Part shown: in pieces, positions 9,491 through 20,815 of the stretch
Layout: every line of letters starts with the position of its first letter
How positions within the stretch are numbered: the stretch's first letter is position 1
Assembly (NCBI GenBank): GCA_037157565.1
Contig: JAZHRO010000003.1
Location: 39,445,001 to 39,509,000, forward strand
Origin: Thalassia testudinum
Lineage: Eukaryota > Streptophyta > Magnoliopsida > Alismatales > Hydrocharitaceae
Reading direction: 5' to 3'
DNA length: 64,000 bases
Notes under the pieces: generated by a model
The model's input: only the letters and a program-made list of their open reading frames with translations
Database searches by the model: none
Told to the model about the DNA's origin: nothing
Position numbers and translations under genes: made by a program

Positions 9491-9906
9491 TTGATGATGG
9501 GAGCAAGGAATCTGATACAGACCGTGTTGAAAAGCCAATCCTAGGCTAGAACTAAAAAGAAAAAGAGAGAGAAAACTCTCCAAACAGAAAAAACTTTCTA
9601 TCTCTCTCTTACAAAACGCACTGCGAACTGGGCCAGGGCTAAAATCATTTCAAGCACGGGTGCTTTAACCACGAAGTCCAATAAACCTTAGGTTAGTTCT
9701 TGCGGGCCTTAAAAACCTTTGCTAAAAGACTGAGGCTAAGGCTAGACAGATTTGGATCTTGATTGGTACTAGAGTACCTTTTAGGCCTATGGTCAGCATT
9801 CTAACCTAATCTATGCTCAAATAAAAAAGGCACTTATCTAAAACCATTAAAAACTTCATGGTCTAGAACAAGGGTTGAAACCTTAAGTTTTTGCTAAGGG
9901 ACTAGC

Positions 9907-9926
9907 AAAAGCTAGGCATGGGGGTA
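9907..9926 (+). other. 3' polypurine tract, copy 1
   Basis: AAAAGCTAGGCATGGGGGTA directly abuts the TG of the next LTR, the position that primes plus-strand DNA synthesis. Confidence 0.85.
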
Positions 9927-10619
9927 TGATGAGAACCTCATCATGAGCCATAACTAGCTCATTTTGACCCAATACAAAGGATAAAAGCTCCTACATATCT
10001 CAAGGAAAGGCTTAACTCAGAGAATTCTGAGTTTGAGAAGAAAACCAGTCATAAGGGGTAAAAGTGCAATTTTACCAGTATAATCTGCATACAGGGTAAT
10101 TCAGGGCCCAGACACAGGTCAAAACAGCTTAATAAGAATAAAAGTGGGATGAGATGATCTAGCAAGGGCTACAGCACTTCCAAGGAACCAAATGATAACC
10201 TGTAACCTTAAAACAACCCGCTTCAATTCACAAGGTTCGGGGCAAAGTAAAAATAGAATAAACCCTCTAAAATTCATAGAAAAATAATCTCTAGGGTTTA
10301 GAACCTTCAATTTGGCCTTTAGAACCCATTTTGACCTACATTGAGAACCATGCCCAATTAATAACTTAATTTGGGTCTTTACGCAAATTGACCGGTCAAA
10401 CAAGGTTTAATATGAAAATGAAATTTACCATCAGATTCCTTAGGTCCTAATTAGTCATGTATAAAAACTTGAGCCTAAGAAGAAACCTCCTTGACCGACT
10501 TTACACTTTGGTCCTCATATATTTACTCTTTGGCCCTAAACTTTTGAACCCTCGCATTTTGGCCCCTAACTCTCCTTCGTTCTTTGCAATCAGGTCCCTC
10601 CTGCAAAACCCTGCCAGCA

Positions 10620-10828
10620 CCATGCTCCGGCGACCTTGCGCGGAGCATGGCGCCGCGCAGGGTGAGGTGGAGGACCTGGCATGTATACCGGGGGTGCCCT
10701 GCGTCGTCAGCCGTCGCAGGGGCACCCTCCTGGTCATTGTAGCCCCCCATACCGGCCGTGCGAACGCACGGACGGTATGGGTTCGTATTCCAACCATTCT
10801 CCGGCGAGGGAGACACGTCGTCTCCCTC
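10620..10828 (+). promoter_or_regulatory. Cluster of four inverted repeats in U3 (LTR2)
   Basis: Four inverted repeats lie in succession just upstream of the TATA box. They are 10620-10650 (10-bp arms, CCATGCTCCG), 10692-10727 (GGGTGCCCTGCG with a one-base bulge), 10747-10780 (16-bp arms with one mismatch and an AA loop) and 10806-10828 (GAGGGAGAC/GTCTCCCTC). The same cluster precedes the TATA boxes of LTR3 and LTR4. Element B has different palindromes in the same place. Confidence 0.7.
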
Positions 10829-10851
10829 CGCCTCCCTCCCTGTTTCATCCC

Positions 10852-10859
10852 TATAAATA
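10852..10859 (+). promoter_or_regulatory. TATA box, LTR2
   Basis: TATAAATA sits in a C-rich setting at the end of U3. Transcription would be expected to begin about 30 bp downstream, near 10885. Confidence 0.75.
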
Positions 10860-12632
10860 CCCCCCGCTGCTCCACCGACCAGGGCAGCCTGGATCTGACG
10901 GAGAAAACCCCCAGCTTTCTTCTCTTCTTTCTCCGGCAGACGCTCACCAGCTCCGGCGGCTTCCTCCCCCTCCACCTCTTCGCTCTGCCGCAATACCAGC
11001 AGCAGAGACTTCCTCCCCTGTTCTTCCCGCGCCACGCCGCACCCAGCTGGCGCCTCTCCGGCTCTCTGCTCGCCGCCGCCCCTCTCCCTGAGCATCGTCT
11101 TCTCCGGCGACAGTCGATACGACTGTCGCCCTGTTCCTCCCCCTTCGTCCCTGCAGTTAAGTTAGAACTACTCCCCTTCTTCTCCTCTTTCTTTCCCTGC
11201 TTTCAATTTAGTCAATTAAACCCTCGACCGCTCCTGTTCACCCTCATCCTCTCCGCCTCCGACCACCCTCCGGCGAGCCGCTCCCATCACCTCAGCGACC
11301 CACACGGCTCGCCGACCACCGCAGAACCTCCGCCTCCTCACCCTGATCCTCTTCCGCCCCTCCACTTCCCACCAAACACCCTCTGCAGATCCACCGAACA
11401 CACCCACTTCCTCGCTCACAGTTTGACCTAGGACGACCTGTTAGCTCCATCTCGCCCCCTGCAGACCCCCTGACCACCTTCGCCGTGCCACGGCGAAGGT
11501 CCCCCGCCTGTCTGATTTGGCCGAGAGGCCGTTCTTCTGTGACCAGGTGACTCGCCCGCCGTCGCCATTACTGAGCAGGCAGAGCTCCTTCACCTGCAGC
11601 TGCAGGTACGCCTTCGCCCAGGTTCGACTCCCAGGTTGCGCAGGGAGTCTCCGCGAAACGTCCCAGGCTCACAGACGGGGCGAAAGCCGCGCGTGAAGAC
11701 ACGATCGCCCACTGCTCCCTCCGCGACGGGCGCTCAATTGGGGTGGGACATTTAGTCCCACCTCGGAACTTCTCGGAGGCGCGCAGACGCATAAAGGCAA
11801 AAAGTGCCTTATGCTGTCTGCCTCCTGACCACGGGGTGAGGTCCCTCTCACCCGACCCGGCCTCGTCCGTGACCACGCTCCGCGGACCTGGCCCGACCCG
11901 ATTAGACTGACCTGCACTCCTCGCCCACCACGCACGCCGGTGGGCCTGGACCCGGGCCTGACCCGAACCCGATTACCTGGTAGCTCTGGGAGAGCTTTCC
12001 GAAGAGTGGTTTCAGAGAGAAAGAGAGACGCGGGGGGGGAAGGGTAGAGTAGGTTTTGCCTCTTGACAAAAAAAAAAACTCTGAAGTGTGCAGGCCAAAG
12101 AAGAAGAAGAAGACTCGCGGAAGAAGTGCAGGCCGAAGAAGAAGGAGCTGCACTGTAGCAAATGCTCAGTTAAGTCGTCGAAGCACCGGGTCAGACGACG
12201 GAAAGACAGCAGCCAGAGCAGGAAAGAAGGCAGGCTGAGGAAGAAAGAAGAGCAACGGCCGATTGCAGAAGAAGAAGAAGGAAAGACTTAGTAGCTGAAG
12301 GCAGAAGCTCTGCAGCCATAAAGAAAAAAAGCAGGAAGAAGAAGAGAGGGTCACCACGATTGCAGAAGAAGATTATCACCGTAGCAGAAACCAAGGAAGA
12401 AGCAGAAGGAGATCTGAAGAAAGAGAAAGAAAGAAGAACATCACAACAAATTCTTTCCCTCTCTCTTTATTTTGTAAAAGAAACATGTATATCTCTAGAA
12501 TACAACTTGCTCCCTGAGTTCGACCTCGGGAACTCTTTCATTTTTCCGAGTAAAAAAATTTTTATATGAAACGTTGGTAACAACCGGCTTTACTACAACG
12601 CTATAACAAATACAAAACCGACGTCTTCATTT

Positions 12633-12650
12633 TGGCGCCGTTGCCGGGGA
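12633..12650 (+). other. Primer binding site, copy 2 (tRNA-Asp)
   Basis: Identical to copy 1: TGGCGCCGTTGCCGGGGA, four bases after the LTR end. Confidence 0.95.
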
Positions 12651-13557
12651 GCAACGGCTATTCTAGAGGTAAACATTCCTGTTTCTTTTAAGTTCTGATA
12701 ATCTCCTCTCTTTTGTGCAGCTACAGGAACTCAAGAAGACAAGCAACCACACAACCACTCCGAAGACAGGTAAATCTTTTCTCTCACTATTAACCCCTAC
12801 ACTCTAAAGAGGAAGAAAAGAAAAGAACAAGCAATATAGGGCTAACCTGTCTTCCATACTTAGTAACCATAAAAAGTTGCATGTTTTCAACTCATCACTC
12901 CTGCACACTATTAAGGGTATTTAAGGGCTAACACATTCTTGCTTGAGCCCTAATTGCCCAACAAAGAGTTAAATGGACCAAGTAGAGCCAACATAAGGTC
13001 AAACATTAGGATTTCAGTAGAGACACACCCCTTAATCAAGAATTGAGGAAATCCAAAAGAGGTGTGCCCAAGCCATTGATGGAAAATAATTAACAAGAAA
13101 AATCCTAAACAATTGGCTCTCTCTAAACACTTGAACCCTAAAAGACAGGACCCAAAAAGCTCTCAAAGAAAACAAGAGGTAAAGTTGACCCCTTTGGGTT
13201 AACCAACCTTAAATTAGGTCACTCTTTGCACTTAAAAAGACTAAAGTTCAAGTGAAACCTTAAGCATCCTGATCTTAAAATTGGTAGACTTAAGAGGTCA
13301 AGATCCCCATTCTGGTCTACCTGGAACCGCAGTGACAAGAGAGGTCGGGTGGGGGAAACCCTGTAACCCGTGGGGACGCTCTACCGTGTAGGGGTCTTCG
13401 CGGGACTCTCCCTCTCTGGCTGCCCAGGTAATTCTCAGGTGGACGATCTTTCTGATCAAGGGGTCCATCTGCCCCGCACCTCTATAGTCACCCAACACAT
13501 TTTTTGGGTGTCTTGATTGGGTCCAGCACCTTCTAAACTTACCTCTCCCAACTGTGC
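12651..13557 (+). other. Untranslated leader, copy 2
   Basis: It matches the copy 1 leader almost base for base, including the possible short intron and the conserved segment (about 13290-13550). Confidence 0.7.
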
Positions 13558-16500
13558 ATGTACGGAAGGAGGTCTCTAAGACCACCCTTAAGACCTCCAT
13601 TAGAAATTCGCTCTCGTCAAGGCCAAGCCTCGACGCCCGTATTTGTGCAGCAACACCCTCACATTATTCTCTCTTCTGATTCAGAACCAAGTTCTTCTTC
13701 ACCCATCATGGCTCAGCCAGTTGAGGAAGAAAATAATCTGGAACACCAGCTCCAGCGACTCAATGACCTCTTCCAAAACTTCGTGCACCCACCACAGCGT
13801 CCTATGATGCGGGACCACTACAATCCTGCTGCGGTGGCCATTGATCCTCGAGTTAGAATCCCGATTGGAGGACCTGATTCCGAACTAAAGCCCAACATGA
13901 TTCACGCTATACCTAAATTCCATGGGCTTAATTCTGAAGATCCCTTCCAGCACATCAAACAGCTAAAGCATCTGGCCCACACTTTTGGATCAGATGCGCA
14001 AAATCGGGATATTCTTCTCATGAAGATGTTCTCCTTTTCTCTTATGGACAAGGCCGCCCATTGGTATCAAACTCAGACCCGGCCGATCAACACTTGGGAA
14101 GAACTTCAATCCGAGTTTTTGAAAAAGTTCTTTCCCGTTGGTCGGACCAACGCCTTGCGCCATCAGATTACACACTTCACTCAACAATCAGGAGAACCTC
14201 TCCATGAGGCATGGGATCGTTTTCAGGATCTCATGAGGAAGTGCCCCCATCACGGAGTTCCTAAATGGGAACAAGTCCAATCTTTTTACCAGGGACTCCG
14301 TGAGGACATCCGCCTTTTCGTCAATGCAACCTGCGGAGGAAACATCATGGGTCAACATGAAGACACCGTATGGGAGATTCTCGAAAACATGTGCGAGAAC
14401 TCCATCAACAATGACTCCATGGGATTATTCGACAGGACGAATACCCGCGCAGCGATGAATCTTAAGGGAGCACATGAGACGCAGGACCTGTCCGCATCAG
14501 TCGACCTGGAGTTAATGGCCAGTCGATTGGACAAGGTCTCAATTATTGAAAAGAAGGTGGATGAGCTGACTCAGCACTTGCAGCGAGCCACCTCTGCGCG
14601 TAACTCCTTTGCACAACCTCCTTCCACACAGGAGACTGTGCAAAACATCCTCCACCGATCCTCCCCTGGGATGGATCCATATCCATCCCCATCTGATTCT
14701 TGGACTGGAAGATCATCCGATCCTTTCTTCACCAGCCGGGGGAACTCCATTCCTCCTTTCCCTGATTCTCAGGAGGTTCCTCAGACCTGCGAGGACCTCA
14801 ACGCCATCCAGAACGACCCATTCTCCAACACTTACAACCCTGGATGGCGAAACCATCCCAATTTTCAGTGGGCGGGAAATCCCCAAACCCAAAGACCACC
14901 TTTTCAGTCCCGCCCACAGCCCTCTCATCACTACCAGCCGCCTCAGCCTCGGACCAACCCTACTTATCCATCAGGGCCAAATCAAGATCAAATGTCCTTA
15001 ATCCTTCAGACTCTGGCTGACATTCAAAAATCGAATGCGGCCATTCAAAACAGCACAAGGACGAGCTTACTGAAGTTAAAACTCAACTGGCCCAGTTGGC
15101 AAATTCTCGCCAGCCAGGCACACTCCCTTCCCAACCCCTTCCTAACCCAAATAACGTGCCAACCCAGAAGCACGTTATGAATCCAAATTTAGGCCACGCT
15201 CAATGGATTTATCAGGCCCCCACTGCTCCATCTCCAGACGAGATGGATGCCTCAACTTCGCGTGCGGGATTTCAGCAGCAGCCACCCCTCCTACCAAACC
15301 CAAACCAAAATCAGGCCGGATTAAATTCTGTAACAACACGTAGTGGTAAGACAACTCAGGACCCGCATTATCCAATCCACTCCCAGCCTGATAATCATGA
15401 CCCTAGGATAGTTATCCAAGGTACCATTGTTCCAGACCCACAACCTGGACCTATCCTAGAGGAACCAACCAAGATCCCGTTTCCCGAGGCCCTGACCAAG
15501 GGAAAGAAGACCACCAAACCCGTGGCCCCTGAGGAGGACCTGGTCAAGCTCTTTGAGCAGGTCCACATAAACATCCCCTTAATGGATGCAATCCGCCACG
15601 TACCAGCTTACGCACGATTTCTAAAGAATATATGTACACCCCAGCGTAAGCCGCGAACCAAGGGAGGGAGCCCAATTGTTCTGTCAGAGCAAGCCAGCTC
15701 TGTAATCCTTAGTAGACTCCCACCCAAGGCAAAAGATCCTGGAACTCCCCTGATCTCCTGTAAGATAGGTGGTACCCAATTTGATAGAGCATTGTTAGAC
15801 TTAGGTGCATCTATAAATCTGATACCCACATCCTTACTTGACCATCTGGAAGAATCTGAGCTGAAACCAACCGAGGTGACATTACAATTAGCAGATCGAT
15901 CTATAAAGTCACCAAAAGGGATTCTCGAGGATGTTATCGTGAGAGTGCGGGATTTCTATTTTCCAGTGGACTTTATAGTCTTAGACATGGATGCACCTGA
16001 GAACCCTAGGGATACACCAATCATTCTAGGGAGACCTTTCTTGGCTACTGCTAGAGCCAACATCAGCTGTGAGGAGGGCCAAATAGAGCTTAAGTTTGGA
16101 GATCAAACACTGAAAATTGATATATTTAAGGCCCAACAAGGAATTAATTGCGGCGTCATCGAGCAAATTTGTGACATCAAGACTTTGGTTGATGAATCAC
16201 ACCTCCAGAATGACTTGAGTATGCCTCATCAACCACAGAAGGATCTTGACCCGCAAACAGAGGAGTCCAATCCAGATGTGAACAACCCAGTAACTCCCAC
16301 CCTTGAACCTCACATCTATACTGAACCACCCGCTGCTGCTGAAAACCCCATCCTCGAACTGAAACCCCTTCCTGCTCATTTGAAATACATCTTTTTGGGT
16401 TCTAATCAGACCCTTCCTGTGATCATCAATTCCAACCTCAATCCGGAACAGGAATCCCGTCTGATTGTTGTCCTCCAGCAACATCGCAGAGCCATCGGAT

Positions 16501-19252
16501 GGACCCTCGATGATTTGACTGGAATAAGTCCCTCTTATTGTACTCATCATATCTATTCAGAAGAGGGCACACGACCTTCTCGTGAAATGCAGAGACGCTT
16601 AAACCCCAATCTGCAGGAGGTCGTGAAAAAGGAGATCATCAAGTGGTTAGATGCCGAGATCATCTACCCGATCTCCGATAGTCGTTGGGTGAGCCCAATT
16701 CAGGTCGTGCCTAAGAAGGCAGGACTCACCACTATAACGACTGAGACCGGAGAAATCATTCCTACCCGATTAGCCAACTCGTGGAGAGTCTGTATAGATT
16801 ACCGTCGACTCAATTCCTCCACGAAGAAGGATCATTTCCCACTACCCTTCATTGATCAAATTCTCGAAAAACTAGCGGGAAATAGGTTCTTCTGCTTTCT
16901 TGACGGGTACTCCGGTTATAACCAGGTGGCAATCCATCCTGAGGACCAAGAAAAGACCACATTCACCTGCCCCTTCGGAACATACGCTTTCCGAAGGATG
17001 CCTTTCGGTCTTTGCAATGCACCCGCTACTTTTCAGCGATGCATGCTTGCCATATTCTCAGATATGGTAGGTGATTATCTGGAAGTCTTCATGGATGACT
17101 TTTCAGTTTTCGGAGCATCATTCGACGATTGCCTCCAACACTTGGTCCAGATACTCAGGCGGTGCATCGACGTGAATTTGGTTCTTTCTTGGGAGAAGAG
17201 CCATTTCATGGTGCCTGAGGGAATTGTCCTGGGACACTCAATTTCGGAGAAAGGTATCCAAGTGGATCGAGCTAAGGTTAATCTGATTTCTCACCTTCCT
17301 ATGCCTAGCTCGATCAGGGACATCCGATCCTTTTTAGGGCATGTCGGTTTTTATCGACGATTTATCCCTGATTTTTCAAAAATCGCACGCCCCCTGACCA
17401 CTCTTCTCTCCAAGGATGTTCCCTTCAAAATCTCCAAGGAATGCACTCAAGCATTTGAAATCCTGCGTGACCGAGTCACCCAAGCCCCGATCCTACAGTC
17501 CCCTGATTGGTCTCAACCCTTTGAGATCATGTGTGATGCATCCGACTTCGCTGTAGGAGCGGTTTTGGGGCAGAAAAATGACAAGAAACCTGTGGTCATT
17601 TACTACGCCAGCAAAACACTCGATGAGGCTCAGCGTAACTATACAGTTACTGAGAAAGAGCTGCTAGCTGTAGTATTTGCCCTAGAGAAGTTCAGATCGT
17701 ACCTTCTGGGTTCCCATGTCATCATATACTCAGATCACACGGCTGTGAGGCATCTCCTTGCAAAGAAGGACGCGAAACCTCGATTGATCCGATGGATCTT
17801 GCTGTTGCAAGAATTTGACCTCGAGATTCGCGATAAAGCGGGAAAACAAAACGTGGTAGTTGATCACTTGTCCCGTCTTCCTTCTGAAATGATAGACCCT
17901 TCCGGACCCATCACTGAACATTTTCCGATGAGCACCTGCTGACTATTGGTACTAGCCTTCCATGGTTTGCTAATATTGTAAATTACTTGGCATCTCATCA
18001 GACCCCGTCCGATTGGCCGAAGGCCAAGAAAGACAAATTACGCTCCGATGCCAAGTATTACATTTGGGAAGACCCGTACCTCTTCCGCATAGGTGCCGAT
18101 CAGATCATCCGGAGATGTGTCCCGGAAGGGGAAGTCAACAATATCCTCTCTTTCTGCCATGACCAGGCATGCGGTGGCCATTTTGCCGGGCATAAAACCG
18201 CATCAAAAGTCCTCCAGTGCGGCTTTTACTGGCCCACACTGTTCAAAGACGCATACAGTCATTGCAAGGCATGCAGTCGTTGCCAGACTTTGGGCAACAT
18301 GAGCCATCGCGACATGATGCCTATGCAACCGATTCTAGTATGCGAAATCTTTGATGTTTGGGGGATTGATTTTATGGGCCCCTTTCCTGTTTCGGATGGT
18401 TTCGAATACATTCTGTTGGCTGTGGACTACGTGTCCAAATGGATCGAAGCCATACCGACCCGAACCTGTGATCACAAAATCGTTCTCAAATTCATTCATC
18501 AACACATTTTCTCAAGGTTCGGGATTCCTCGTGCAATAATCTCTGATGGGGGGACCCATTTCACAAATGCTCAGTTTAGGTCACTGATGACCAAATACGG
18601 GGTGTCTCACCGAATTTCTACTCCTTACCACCCCCAAACTAATGGTCTAGCTGAGCTGTCAAATCGGGAGATCAAGAAAATCCTGCAGGTCACTGTTCGA
18701 CCTGACAGGAAGGACTGGTCGTCCCGACTTCCGGAAGCATTGTGGGCCTATAGGACCGCCCACAAGACCCAATTGGGCATGTCTCCCTTTAGATTGGTGT
18801 ACGGAAAGGCATGCCACCTTCCCGTCGAACTGGAGCATAAAGCCTATTGGGCAGTACGGAACTGTGATCTGGATCTTTCTAAGGCTGGGACCCACAGAAA
18901 ACTCCAAATCAGCGAGATCGATGAATTGCGCATAGACGCATACGAGAACTCGCAAATCTACAAGGAGCGGGTTAAAGCCTTCCACGACAAACACATCTCA
19001 AGAAAGATCTTTCATCCTGGTCAAAAGGTCCTACTCTTTGATGCCCGACTCAAACTCTTCCCAGGAAAACTGAGATCTAAGTGGGTCGGACCATATTTGG
19101 TCCGACAGGTTTTTGGAAATGGAGCAATCGAAATCAGTCCACTCAGCCGCGATTCTGAACCTTTCATCGTGAATGGTCAAAGACTCAAGCCGTTCATTGA
19201 TGTAACTTCTACTGATTTGGCTGAGGCATCTTATATCCTCCTTTCCCCTTGA
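13558..19252 (+). pseudogene. gag-pol: Athila-type gag-pol with two frameshifts (copy 2)
   Basis: This is the same polyprotein as copy 1, broken by two single-base deletions in short homopolymers. At 15047-15050 a run of five A became four, ending the gag frame at 15180; the pol frame resumes from about 15096. At 17925-17926 a run of three C became two, after RNase H, giving a stop at 17942; the integrase frame continues to 19252. Protease DLGAS, FMDD and the integrase D,D,E region are all present but in three frames. It carries the RNase H Val shared with copy 1 but keeps the Arg that copy 1 changed to Cys. Confidence 0.93.
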
Positions 19253-20815
19253 GCTTATTGCGCCCAGCCGATGGCGTAAAACTCAGCGCTTAACGGGAGG
19301 CAGCCCGTCATTCTCTTTGAAAACCTGAAACTTGTTCTGACACCTTTCAGCACTCGAAGTTCACCCTTGTAGACAGCCGACCCCAACTCAGATGTTTGCA
19401 TCTGGGATTTGAAATCGTCCGCAAAAATTCAACCCGACCCATTCACTCATCCAAATTTCTGTCTTAAGGAATGAACTAAGACCCCCTAGGTTACAATGAG
19501 GACATTGCAAATCTTAGGCATGGGGGGGTAGGAAAGTGCAAAAACGTGTAAGGAAAAGGTTTCAAACAAAAAATTCACATATGCCAAAAAAAAAAAAAAA
19601 AAAAAAAAAAAATTCTTCGAAAAAGAATAAGAGGAGAAGAGGAGAAGGAAAATTTTGTGAAGGAGAAAAGAAACAAAATGAAAAAGGAGCACAAAATTAT
19701 GAGAAAAAAAAGTGATAGTCATTAGTAAGGAACTAAGGAATTAACCTAAGTTCTAGACCTCATTCAAGAAAATAACTGAAAAGTGCACAATAAGATTAGT
19801 AAGAATGCAAACCTTAGGCATTCTTGAATAGACTCTTAGTACTCATTAAGATCTGGACACTCCTCAAGAGGTTGAGGAAAATGAAAAGCTGAAGTATTAG
19901 GTCTAAGGCTTAGGAAGTATTCGGCCTCGTTAACTAATTTTTGGTTTACGGGACTCAGTAACCTAAGCACCCTAATCTCACACACAGCCTGGTTCAGTAA
20001 GCGTAAAAATCAGAATCACGCAGAAGCATCGCAAAAATCTGAAAAGAACACCTAGAATAGGAATGGCCGATCAACACAAGTTGATTTGGACGAGTTCCCA
20101 GCGCGGAGAGGCGGGAAATCCCCTCGAAGATGCGTAACAAAATATCATCTCCTCGGTGCTTGTCTCTTAGGATATTTACATATCCTACGGGGGGCATGTA
20201 AGCACTCTGATGGTTCAGATTCCATGGATGGCATTATCTCGAAGTGTCAATTGCCAGGGTCTGGATTCGGCCACGGAATACCATGGATGGGATTATCTCG
20301 AAATCTCAATAGCCAGGGTTCCGGGGGTTGCCATGGGCGGTGCTATCTCGAAGCATCGATCGCCAGGAACCCTTGAGGATTGATGATGGGAGCAAGGAAT
20401 CTGATACAGACCGTGTTGAAAAGCCAATCCTAGGCTAGAACTAAAAAGAAAAAGAGAGAGAAAACTCTCCAAACAGAAAAAACTTTCTATCTCTCTCTTA
20501 CAAAACGCACTGCGAACTGGGCCAGGGCTAAAATCATTTCAAGCACGGGTGCTTTAACCACGAAGTCCAATAAACCTTAGGTTAGTTCTTGCGGGCCTTA
20601 AAAACCTTTGCTAAAAGACTGAGGCTAAGGCTAGACAGATTTGGATCTTGATTGGTACTAGAGTACCTTTTAGGCCTATGGTCAGCATTCTAACCTAATC
20701 TATGCTCAAATAAAAAAGGCACTTATCTAAAACCATTAAAAACTTCATGGTCTAGAACAAGGGTTGAAACCTTAAGTTTTTGCTAAGGGACTAGCAAAAG
20801 CTAGGCATGGGGGTA
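19253..20815 (+). other. 3' untranslated region, copy 2
   Basis: The organisation equals copy 1: post-pol hairpin 19293-19308, internal purine motif 19516-19534, a run of 27 A at 19586-19612, structured module 20089-20379 (37-nt units at 20222, 20281 and 20331) and polypurine tract 20796-20815. No env-like ORF is present. Confidence 0.85.
20796..20815 (+). other. 3' polypurine tract, copy 2
   Basis: AAAAGCTAGGCATGGGGGTA abuts the TG of LTR3. Confidence 0.85.

Larger units (their letters stand above)
8365..9926 (+). other. 3' untranslated region, copy 1 (no env-like ORF)
   Basis: About 1.56 kb separates the pol stop from the LTR. No env-like or other credible ORF is present. It holds a hairpin just after the stop, a first purine motif, a long A tract with A-rich flank, a structured hairpin module and the final polypurine tract. 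A further 10-bp inverted repeat, AAGAGAGAGA/TCTCTCTCTT, pairs 9563-9572 with 9601-9610. Confidence 0.85.
9927..12629 (+). repeat. M LTR2 (complete, 2703 bp)
   Basis: This LTR starts TGATGAG and ends GTCTTCA, between a polypurine tract and a primer binding site, and is shared by copies 1 and 2. Its 5' end is a palindrome, TGATGAG-AAC-CTCATCA. U3 carries a cluster of inverted repeats (10620-10828) ahead of a TATA box (10852). A few substitutions separate it from LTR3 and LTR4. It shares the sequence CTGAGG (about 12235) with LTR1, where LTR3 and LTR4 have CTGAAG. Confidence 0.95.

Noticed and set aside
10523..11095. 190-codon antisense ORF in M LTR2 (also at 21412 and 32301)
   Set aside because: It is a GC-rich shadow of the same LTR sequence, has no recognisable domain and is not kept in B.
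10457..11431. 324-codon plus-strand ORF within M LTR2 (also at 21346 and 32235)
   Set aside because: It spans U3, the palindromes, the TATA box and the presumed transcription start, so it could not be translated from the LTR transcript. Composition is proline/arginine-rich and the copies are too similar to show selection. The B LTR does not keep it open.
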